Part shown: piece after piece, positions 1 through 5,120 of the stretch
How the letters are laid out: the number at the start of each line of letters is the position of its first letter
How positions within the stretch are numbered: position 1 is the first letter of the stretch
From: Syntrophorhabdaceae bacterium PtaU1.Bin034
GTDB taxonomy: Bacteria > Desulfobacterota_G > Syntrophorhabdia > Syntrophorhabdales > WCHB1-27
Length of the DNA: 5,120 nt
Assembly (NCBI GenBank): GCA_002067405.1
Contig: MVRP01000261.1
Coordinates: forward strand, 1 to 5,120
Reading direction: 5' to 3'
The notes under the pieces: model-generated
The model's input: the letters and a program-made list of their open reading frames with translations, nothing else
Databases searched by the model: none
Told to the model about the DNA's origin: nothing
Position numbers and translations under genes: made by a program

Positions 1-730
1 GATCAGACAGCAATGCATCTACATCGCGGCACCCGACCGGCATCTGGTGCTGCAATCCGACCACGTGGTCTGTTTCTACGGCCCCAAAGAGAACAGGTTC
101 CGGCCCTCGATCGATGTCATGTTCCGCTCGGCCGCCGAAATTTTCGGCCCCCGGGTGGTGGGAGTGATACTTACGGGGATGCTCGATGACGGATCGGAAG
201 GCCTTCTCACCATACGGGAGCGCGGGGGAACGGCAATTGTCCAGGACCCGGCCGAGGCGATGTATCCTGACATGCCCTCGAACGCCATCAGGTATGCGGG
301 CGCGGACTACGTGCGGCCCCTTGCGGATATCCCTTCCCTTCTTGTGGAACTGACCGCCGGCCGGGAACCGGGAGGTGTTGCAGTGGTGCAGGGTAACCGG
401 AAGCAGGAGCCGAAACCGACCTCTCTCACCTGTCCCGAGTGCGGCGGCCCGCTCAGTCAGGACCGGGACGGCATCTTCTCACATTTTCGCTGCAGGGTAG
501 GCCATGCCTACTCACTTCGGACGTTGAAAGAAGCACAGGAGACGCGTGTCGAAGCAGGAATCTGGGCTGCCATGCAGGCTATCGAGGAGAGTTCCGAAAT
601 AGCCCGGCGCCTGGCGAAAGAGGTCCGGAACCGCGGGGATGAGACGGAAGCCACGCTGTACGATCGAACAGTCGAGGCATCCATGAGGCGGGCGAAAGCC
701 TTGAGGGAGATGCTGGAGAAAGGCCGATAG
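1..730 (+). CDS. cheB: CheB-like protein-glutamate methylesterase with C-terminal CxxC/CxxxH domain (5' partial)
   Basis: This is the C-terminal part of a CheB-type methylesterase, a cytoplasmic enzyme that hydrolyses glutamyl methyl esters (or deamidates glutamines) on chemoreceptors. The frame is open from base 2, and its first residues, IYIAAPDRHLVL (17-52), are a conserved interior CheB stretch. A GTG at 47 is therefore an internal valine, not the start. The motif TGMLDDG (173-193) holds the catalytic Asp (codon 188-190), and VQDPAEAMYPDMP follows as in the family. The catalytic Ser and His lie upstream of the window. After the CheB fold comes a tail with CPECGG (Cys codons 431 and 440) and CRVGH (Cys 491, His 503), which could bind a metal (inference), then a charged helical end. 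This tail is familiar from CheB proteins outside classical chemotaxis operons. No receiver domain can be seen because the 5' end is missing. The TAG stop at 728-730 is 30 nt before the next gene. Confidence 0.93.
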   Translation, partial: IRQQCIYIAAPDRHLVLQSDHVVCFYGPKENRFRPSIDVMFRSAAEIFGPRVVGVILTGMLDDGSEGLLTIRERGGTAIVQDPAEAMYPDMPSNAIRYAGADYVRPLADIPSLLVELTAGREPGGVAVVQGNRKQEPKPTSLTCPECGGPLSQDRDGIFSHFRCRVGHAYSLRTLKEAQETRVEAGIWAAMQAIEESSEIARRLAKEVRNRGDETEATLYDRTVEASMRRAKALREMLEKGR

Positions 731-760
731 GGCAGAAACGCCTCGGGAACCGGTGAGATC

Positions 761-964
761 ATGAAGGACGAAAAAGAGAAGAAAATTAACGACCTTCGAT
801 CCCACTTCCGAGAACTTTCAAAGGAATTGGAGTATCTGAGGGGCGAGTGGATTGAAGCACGCAACCGACACGACCTGAGCCGCGAGACGGAGCTGATAGG
901 CCGCGAGACGGAGCTGTTCAAACAGGTCAACGAGATCATAAAGGCGTACGCCGAACTGGTATGA
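761..964 (+). CDS. Small charged coiled-coil protein of unknown function
   Basis: I do not recognise this 67-residue protein. It is almost entirely helical in character, rich in Glu, Lys and Arg, and has no cysteine, proline, signal peptide or membrane segment, so it should be cytoplasmic. Residues I9, L12, F16, L19, L23, L26 and W30 follow a 3-4 coiled-coil spacing. In the second half L45, L52, I59 and L66, and also I46, F53, I60 and V67, recur every seven residues. The two halves are joined by RNRHDLS (34-40), so the protein could be one long coiled coil or a helical hairpin. Residues 40-53 are two copies of a heptad (SRETELI, GRETELF) encoded by a 17-nt direct repeat. The ATG at 761 has only a weak Shine-Dalgarno (GGTGA, 752-756). 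It lies 30 nt after the CheB-like gene and 30 nt before the next, which suggests co-transcription. A role as adaptor or regulator for a signalling partner is a guess. That it is a real gene rests on its spacing and clean heptads. Confidence 0.68.
   Translation: MKDEKEKKINDLRSHFRELSKELEYLRGEWIEARNRHDLSRETELIGRETELFKQVNEIIKAYAELV
879..916 (+). repeat. 17-nt direct repeat with 21-nt period inside the coiled-coil gene
   Basis: The 17-mer GCCGCGAGACGGAGCTG occurs at 879-895 and again, identically, at 900-916, separated by four bases. The period is 21 nt, exactly seven codons, so the reading frame is kept and one coiled-coil heptad is duplicated (SRETELI then GRETELF). Both copies lie wholly within the 67-residue reading frame. 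Confidence 0.95.
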
Positions 965-994
965 CAGGCCAAAGAAGGGCATAGCGGTTACCTG

Positions 995-1429
995 ATGGAG
1001 AACTGGAAAACAACGAACCGGCTAAGACTGCTTCTGAGGTTCGAGACAAAAAGCGCCGAAGTGTGCCGGAAGGCCCTGGAGAGGATCACGGCGGGGCCGG
1101 CACGAGAGCTGTTGGAGCCTATCGCCCTCGACCATGAGCGTCACCTGGAAGAACTGATAAGGCTGACCGCAATGGACGGCAGGGAAACGCCCTTTTCGCA
1201 GTTGCCCGAGCCGAAGGTCTTGAGCGATGCCCTTTCGGTCCTCGACATGGATATCCCCGAGGAGACGATGATGCAAATCTGTCTTCAATGGGAGGAGCAT
1301 TTGGTCCAGGCCTATGAAGAGGCCCTGGCAGAAAGACATCCTGAGGACATCCGGTCTCTCCTTGAACGTTATCACACCGTTGAAGCACGTCATGTTGCGT
1401 CCCTGCGGTCGACCCTGGGAAAGAAATGA
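995..1429 (+). CDS. Ferritin-like / DUF2383-like four-helix-bundle protein
   Basis: This 144-residue protein is predicted to be soluble and built from four amphipathic helices, at roughly residues 5-32, 35-60, 88-113 and 116-141, with a longer linker between helices 2 and 3 (about 61-87). That layout and the wording of the last helix (LLERYHTVEARHVASLRS, 122-139) resemble the DUF2383/PA2169 group of ferritin-like proteins, whose function is unknown. Possible metal ligands sit on the helices: E17 and E22, the DHERH stretch (46-50), E100/E101/H102 with E108/E109, and E130-x-x-H133. Only the last is a clear ExxH, so a di-iron site is possible but not shown. There is no signal peptide. The ATG at 995 lacks a close Shine-Dalgarno; the nearest purine-rich stretch (971-979) is about 15 nt away, so translation may be coupled to the gene ending at 964. 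It appears to be the last gene of the upstream unit. The fold assignment is more secure than any function. Confidence 0.82.
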   Translation: MENWKTTNRLRLLLRFETKSAEVCRKALERITAGPARELLEPIALDHERHLEELIRLTAMDGRETPFSQLPEPKVLSDALSVLDMDIPEETMMQICLQWEEHLVQAYEEALAERHPEDIRSLLERYHTVEARHVASLRSTLGKK

Positions 1430-1484
1430 CCGTCCTTTTTCTTGCCGCAGGTCGCCCGCAGGCTTTAGCCCCTCTTTTCCCGTG

Positions 1485-1513
1485 TTTACATCGATAAATC
1501 GCTCTGGTATGAT
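1485..1513 (+). promoter_or_regulatory. Predicted sigma-70 promoter for the kinase gene
   Basis: A -35 box TTTACA (1485-1490; one mismatch to TTGACA) and a -10 box TATGAT (1508-1513; one mismatch to TATAAT) are separated by exactly 17 bp, the optimal spacing. A TG dinucleotide at 1505-1506, one base before the -10 box, makes it an extended -10 element. Transcription should begin near 1519-1522, giving a 5' leader of about 50 nt before the ATG at 1573. The rest of the 1430-1572 gap shows no gene and no convincing intrinsic terminator, so read-through from the upstream genes is also possible. Confidence 0.72.
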
Positions 1514-1572
1514 CTTTCATTATCGTTGATCGTTGGCTCTTTCAATTTCACCTGCGAAGGACACATTGACCA

Positions 1573-3606
1573 ATGACGGACAAGAAAGCTCAGGATGTAT
1601 CCGCCCTGCCTCCTGATTCATCCGAGAACACGCTGAGCGCAAGGATTCACGATCAGGATGCAGTGATCAGTGAACTGAGAGAAAGTCTCGCCGAAGCCAT
1701 ACAGCGGGCCCGTACGGCCGAAGCGCCGTGCGACGACGATATGCCCCTGGCCTCTCTCCTGCTGGACTGGGACCTGCGTATCCTTAAGGCCAACAGGACG
1801 GCCGGCAAGTTATTGCTGAGAAGTCCGGAAGACCTGCCGGGCCGGGAGCTGTGGCCGCTTTTGTCAAAGGGAAAGCAGCAGCAGACAGTCTTCTACAACA
1901 ATTACTTGTCTGCCCTGCGGGAACAAAGGGCACTCGAATTCGAGTTATTCTCGCCCGCCCTCGGGAAGTGGCTCAGGGTCCTCTCGTCGCCCGCCCCGGA
2001 AGGCGTGCGTTTCTGGCTACAGGACATAACCGGCGAAAAGGCACAGGTAGAGACGCACACCCGGCTCTGGCAGCAACACCGGGCGCTTGCCGACAATTCG
2101 CCTGACATCATCATGCGCTTCGGAGCGAACCTGAAGTGCATCTTCGCGAACCGGGCGGTCGAGCGTATACTCGGTTTAGACCCGGCCTTCCTTATCGGCA
2201 AGAGGCACAAGGAGATGGGTTTCCAGCAGGATGAAACCGCGGCGTTGATGGACAAAGCCATTGTCAAGGTGTTCGCAACCGGAGCTTCTTTGTCCGAGGA
2301 GTTCCGGGTAGAGACCAAACAGGGCGAGAGATGCCTGTCTTGGCGTGCGGTCCCCGAATGGAGCAGACCGGACAAGGGTATTGACTCGGTCCTGGTGATC
2401 GCACGGGACATCACCGCTGAAAAAGAAGCAGAGGCGGAAAGGCTGGCACTCGAGGAGCGGCTTCGGGAGTCGCAAAAGCTGGAGGCGATAGGCACGCTCT
2501 CCGGCGGCATCGCCCACGATTTCAACAATATCCTTGCGGTGATCCTCGGGAATGCCGAGCTTGCCCTCGACGAGACATCGAAGGCATCACCCGTGGCACA
2601 AAATCTGAAGAACCTTCGCACTGCAGCGCTCCGCGGCCGCGACCTCGTCCGGCAGATCCTTGCTTTCTCCAGGAGGTCGGCTCAGGACCGAAAGGAAGTA
2701 ATGATCACCCCTCTGGTAAAAGAGACGGTGAAACTCCTCCGGAGCACGATCTCTGCCACGGTGGATATCAGGGTGGAGGTAAAAGCAGAGTACGACCATG
2801 TCCTTGCGAACCCCGGTCAGATCCAGCAGGTCCTTGTCAATCTTTGCACGAATGCTGCCCAGGCCATGGCAGACGGCGGAGCAATGACCATTAGTCTCGG
2901 AAACGTGACTTTCCGAACCGGGGACCATATGCCTCAGCCCGGATTCCGGCAGGGCGAATATCTTGTCATTTCTGTCTCGGATACGGGGCACGGGATGGAT
3001 GAAGAGACGCGGAAGCATATTTTTGAGCCGTTCTTCAGTACCAGGGGGCCTCAGGGGGGGACGGGACTCGGGCTCTCGGTGGTCTATGGCATCATAAAGG
3101 CCCATGAGGGAGCGGTGACCGTAGAAAGCGCGCCGGGTAAGGGATCGACCTTTACCGTATTCCTGCCGCTTGTGGAAAGCAGGGCAGACACGGCACGGGA
3201 GGTCCGGACAGAAGAGCTGAAAGGCAGGGGCCGGATACTTTTCGTCGACGATGAGGAGTTGGTGGTGGAGATGGCGAAGGAGGGGCTGTCCCGCCTCGGT
3301 TACGAGGTGAGGACCGAGACAAAGCCGGAGAAGGCGCTTAAGGCTTTTGAGGAAAACGGCAACTTCGATGTTATCATCACCGACCAGGCCATGCCGGGCA
3401 TGTCGGGCATGAGTCTCGCGAAGCGACTCCTTGAGATACGTCCTGACGTTCCCATTATCCTCTGCACAGGGTACAGCGCAGGAATTGATGAAAAGACGGC
3501 AAAGGCAGCGGGAATCAGGGAGTTCTTCATGAAGCCGTACACGAGGACCGAGCTGTCCGAAATCGTGGCGAGGGTGTTGAGACCGCCGGGGAGCAAGAAA
3601 GAGTGA
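1573..3606 (+). CDS. Soluble PAS-PAS hybrid sensor histidine kinase with C-terminal receiver
   Basis: This 677-residue cytoplasmic hybrid kinase autophosphorylates on histidine in response to a signal read by its PAS domains, then passes the phosphate to its own receiver. Domains in order: a charged helical N-terminus (about 20-50); a divergent PAS domain (about 57-155); a clearer PAS domain (about 172-285, starting LADNSPDIIMRF); a helical linker; HisKA with the H-box SGGIAHDFNN (His315); HATPase_c with N-box N427, G1 box DTGHGM (D470), F-box FEPFF (484-488) and G2 box GTGLGLS (496-502); and a REC domain with acidic D559/D560, phospho-acceptor D604 in TDQAMPG, T632 and K654. All catalytic residues are present. 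The H-box wording is of the HPK4-like type. There are no membrane segments, so the signal is probably intracellular (redox, light, gas or a small ligand); the PAS cofactor cannot be read from sequence. The ATG at 1573 follows GAAGGA (1556-1561) by 11 nt, and the next in-frame Met (57) would cut off the N-terminus. No DNA-binding output domain is present, so a downstream phosphotransfer partner or the neighbouring CheB-CheR protein is the likely target (inference). Confidence 0.95.
   Translation: MTDKKAQDVSALPPDSSENTLSARIHDQDAVISELRESLAEAIQRARTAEAPCDDDMPLASLLLDWDLRILKANRTAGKLLLRSPEDLPGRELWPLLSKGKQQQTVFYNNYLSALREQRALEFELFSPALGKWLRVLSSPAPEGVRFWLQDITGEKAQVETHTRLWQQHRALADNSPDIIMRFGANLKCIFANRAVERILGLDPAFLIGKRHKEMGFQQDETAALMDKAIVKVFATGASLSEEFRVETKQGERCLSWRAVPEWSRPDKGIDSVLVIARDITAEKEAEAERLALEERLRESQKLEAIGTLSGGIAHDFNNILAVILGNAELALDETSKASPVAQNLKNLRTAALRGRDLVRQILAFSRRSAQDRKEVMITPLVKETVKLLRSTISATVDIRVEVKAEYDHVLANPGQIQQVLVNLCTNAAQAMADGGAMTISLGNVTFRTGDHMPQPGFRQGEYLVISVSDTGHGMDEETRKHIFEPFFSTRGPQGGTGLGLSVVYGIIKAHEGAVTVESAPGKGSTFTVFLPLVESRADTAREVRTEELKGRGRILFVDDEELVVEMAKEGLSRLGYEVRTETKPEKALKAFEENGNFDVIITDQAMPGMSGMSLAKRLLEIRPDVPIILCTGYSAGIDEKTAKAAGIREFFMKPYTRTELSEIVARVLRPPGSKKE
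3044..3072 (+). other. Potential G-quadruplex motif within the kinase ATP-lid region
   Basis: Four runs of three or more G (3044-3048, 3054-3060, 3063-3065, 3070-3072) are separated by loops of 5, 2 and 4 nt, matching the canonical intramolecular G-quadruplex pattern on the coding strand and therefore in the mRNA. The stretch encodes the glycine-rich GPQGGTGLG part of the ATP lid, so the protein sequence alone may explain much of it. It includes a seven-G homopolymer, but the frame continues intact through it. Confidence 0.5.
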
Positions 3607-3622
3607 AGATCGCAGGAAACGA

Positions 3623-3630
3623 CAGGGAGG
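3623..3630 (+). promoter_or_regulatory. Strong Shine-Dalgarno fixing the CheB-CheR start
   Basis: CAGGGAGG, with a GGGAGG core, ends 5 nt before the ATG at 3636. It is the best ribosome binding site in the window and identifies that ATG as the start of the fusion gene, 29 nt after the kinase stop codon. No separate promoter is seen between the two genes, so they are probably co-transcribed. Confidence 0.8.
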
Positions 3631-3635
3631 AAATT

Positions 3636-5120
3636 ATGGCTGAGAGCAGGAATAAAACAGAGCAAAAAGGACGGAAGGAACCGAGGCCGGGTGAAAAGCG
3701 CGAGCAGTTGCCCGTTCCGGTCGAGAATGAGAAGGAAAGCGAGGCCGGCAGGCCCGGGAAGTTCCCTGTCGTGGGAATCGGCGCCTCCGCGGGCGGCCTT
3801 GAAGCCTTCGAGCTCTTCTTCCGCAACCTCCCTCAGGATATCGACGCATCATTCGTGCTGATCCAGCATCTCGGAACCGAGCACCCGAGCATACTGCGCG
3901 ACCTGGTCGGCCGCTTTACCCGGCTGCCCGTGCATGAGGCGACGGAAGGCATGAGGATCGAGCCCGGCCACGTGTACGTCATCCCGGTCAAGGTATATAT
4001 GGCGCTCGACGACGGTGTGCTCAAGCTGACCGAGCGGAAAGGGGTGCATCCCAACATCCCCATGCCTATCGATTTTTTCTTCCGGTCCCTTGCCCGGGAG
4101 CGCGGAGAAAAGGCGGTAGCCATCCTGCTTTCCGGAACAGGGACCGATGGGACACTGGGACTGAGGGACATTAATGGGGCGGGTGGCGTCACCATGGTGC
4201 AGGACCCGGCAGATGCCCGTTTCCCGGGAATGCCGGAAAGCGCGGTCAATTCAGGTCATGTGGACTACGTGCTTCCCGTCGTGAAGATGGGCGCGCAGCT
4301 CAAACTCGTCCTTGAACAGCTCCATCCGATGGAAGCCAAGAAACCGGCTGTACCTCCCGGGCAACTGGACGGGGTGCTCGGCAGGATACTCTCTCTCATC
4401 CGTTTGCAGACCCATCACGATTTTTCGCACTATAAAAAGAGCACGATCATCAGGAGGATCGAGCGGCGCATGCTTCTCCATGCCATTTCGGACCCTGAAG
4501 ACTACGTGGGATACCTGGAGCAGCACCGGGAAGAGGTGCTTCACCTCTTCAACGAGTTCCTGATCCGCGTTACCAGCTTCTTCCGTGACCCCGAGGCGTT
4601 TGAGACCCTCAGACGCGACATCCTGCCGCGTATTCTCGACGGCAAACCGGACAACTACACGGTGCGCGTCTGGGTGCCGGGATGCTCAACTGGCGAGGAA
4701 GCATATTCGATCGCGATGGTGATCGATGAGTACCTTGATGTCCAAAAAAGAGGGAATGACGTGCAGATCTTCGGGACGGACATCGATACCCAGGCCGTGG
4801 ACCGGGCGCGGACCGGCGCCTACCCCGCGAATATCGCGGGCGACGTGAGCGAGGAGCGGCTCCGCCGCTTCTTCATCCGGGAAGACAACGGCTACCGGGT
4901 CAAGAAGGACGTCAGGGAGAAGATCGTCTTCGCGGTACAGGATCTCATCAAGGACCCGCCCTTTACCCGCCTCGATCTCCTCTCGTGCCGGAACGTCCTG
5001 ATCTACATGGATTCCGAGCTTCAAAACAGGATCATACCCCTTTTCCACTACAGCCTGAAGCCGGGCGGCATTCTTTTCCTCGGACCCTCTGAAGGTATTG
5101 CGTCCTTTTCCGACCTGTTC
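3636..5120 (+). CDS. CheB-CheR fusion: methylesterase joined to SAM-dependent methyltransferase (3' partial)
   Basis: The frame is open from the ATG at 3636 to the last base: 495 codons and no stop. Residues 1-42 are a charged, probably disordered leader. Residues about 43-232 form a CheB methylesterase domain with the full catalytic set: Ser51 in GIGASAGG, His78 in LIQHL and Asp171 in SGTGTDG, followed by VQDPADARFPGMP. It has no receiver domain, so this CheB is not controlled by phosphorylation in the usual way. From about 245 comes CheR: the helical N-terminal part (RRIERRM, 273-279), TSFFRD (313-318), the SAM-binding motif WVPGCSTGEEAYS (346-358), FGTDID (379-384), CRNVLIYM (451-458) and a final LKPGGILFLGPSE. 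CheR methylates receptor glutamates using SAM and CheB removes the methyl groups, so one polypeptide holds both opposing activities. Fusions of this kind usually continue into a coiled coil, PAS and often histidine kinase domains; that part would lie beyond the window. It probably shares a transcript with the hybrid kinase upstream. The substrate is unknown, since no receptor gene is present. Confidence 0.95.
   Translation, partial: MAESRNKTEQKGRKEPRPGEKREQLPVPVENEKESEAGRPGKFPVVGIGASAGGLEAFELFFRNLPQDIDASFVLIQHLGTEHPSILRDLVGRFTRLPVHEATEGMRIEPGHVYVIPVKVYMALDDGVLKLTERKGVHPNIPMPIDFFFRSLARERGEKAVAILLSGTGTDGTLGLRDINGAGGVTMVQDPADARFPGMPESAVNSGHVDYVLPVVKMGAQLKLVLEQLHPMEAKKPAVPPGQLDGVLGRILSLIRLQTHHDFSHYKKSTIIRRIERRMLLHAISDPEDYVGYLEQHREEVLHLFNEFLIRVTSFFRDPEAFETLRRDILPRILDGKPDNYTVRVWVPGCSTGEEAYSIAMVIDEYLDVQKRGNDVQIFGTDIDTQAVDRARTGAYPANIAGDVSEERLRRFFIREDNGYRVKKDVREKIVFAVQDLIKDPPFTRLDLLSCRNVLIYMDSELQNRIIPLFHYSLKPGGILFLGPSEGIASFSDLF

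Noticed and set aside
47..49. GTG at 47 as the start codon of the CheB-like gene
   Set aside because: The same frame is open upstream to base 2 and encodes conserved CheB residues (IYIAAPDRHL), so the gene begins before the window.
761..964. Spo0E-like aspartyl phosphatase identity for the 67-residue protein
   Set aside because: The size and helical-hairpin potential are similar, but the characteristic SxELD motif is absent (only SRETE is seen), so the resemblance is superficial.
508..972. Long minus-strand open frames opposite the CheB-like and coiled-coil genes
   Set aside because: They have no recognisable motifs, are Ser/Arg-rich as expected for antisense of GC-rich genes, and lie over well-supported + strand coding sequence.
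995..1429. Calling the helical-bundle protein a bacterioferritin or rubrerythrin
   Set aside because: Only one clear ExxH motif is present and the rubredoxin-like cysteines and usual ferritin ligand set are missing; DUF2383-like is the safer label.
1430..1484. Intrinsic terminator after the helical-bundle gene
   Set aside because: GGC-TTTA-GCC (1461-1470) is a three-base-pair stem and the T-run at 1436-1440 lies before it; no stable GC hairpin followed by a U-tract is present.
1564..1575. Inverted repeat CATTG-AC-CAATG across the kinase start codon as an operator or hairpin
   Set aside because: Only 5 bp per arm with a 2-nt centre, too tight for an RNA hairpin and short enough to occur by chance.
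1902..2621. 239-codon minus-strand open frame within the kinase gene
   Set aside because: It is antisense to the PAS and HisKA regions, shows no domain signature, and is a composition shadow of the + strand gene.
3833..4249. Minus-strand frames opposite the CheB domain of the fusion
   Set aside because: The + strand frame here holds the full CheB catalytic set and is unambiguous; the antisense frames show no protein family features.

Overview
The window carries five co-directional (+ strand) protein genes of a GC-rich bacterium. They form a two-component and chemotaxis-like signalling locus: two CheB-type methylesterase domains, one CheR methyltransferase domain and a hybrid histidine kinase, plus two small helical proteins. 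No rRNA, tRNA, CRISPR array or insertion sequence is visible. The protein style (HPK4-like PAS hybrid kinase, CheB-CheR fusion, CheB with a CxxC tail, DUF2383-like helical bundle) resembles environmental Gram-negatives such as Desulfobacterota, Nitrospirota or Acidobacteriota. That placement is only an impression; nothing in the window fixes the taxon.

Layout. Positions 1-730 hold the 3' part of a CheB-like protein whose start lies outside the window. It is followed at 761-964 by a 67-residue charged coiled-coil protein and at 995-1429 by a 144-residue ferritin-like/DUF2383-like helical-bundle protein. The gaps are about 30 nt, so these three look like one transcription unit. A 143-bp gap (1430-1572) contains a near-consensus sigma-70 promoter, TTTACA-17 bp-TATGAT with an extended -10 TG, that should start a second unit. 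That unit is a soluble PAS-PAS-HisKA-HATPase-REC hybrid kinase (1573-3606), then, 29 nt later and behind a strong Shine-Dalgarno, a CheB-CheR fusion (3636 onward) that stays open to the last base. The fusion gene has no stop codon in the window and is easily missed.

How they may work together. The kinase has every conserved residue needed for autophosphorylation (His315) and for transfer to its own receiver (Asp604). The CheB-CheR fusion has the CheB catalytic Ser/His/Asp and the CheR SAM-binding motifs, so it is predicted to add and remove methyl groups on glutamates of some receptor-like partner. No MCP receptor, CheA, CheW or CheY is present, so the locus is better read as a stand-alone sensory module than as a flagellar chemotaxis operon. 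The least explained parts are the coiled-coil protein, with its exact heptad-length internal duplication, and the helical-bundle protein next to it.
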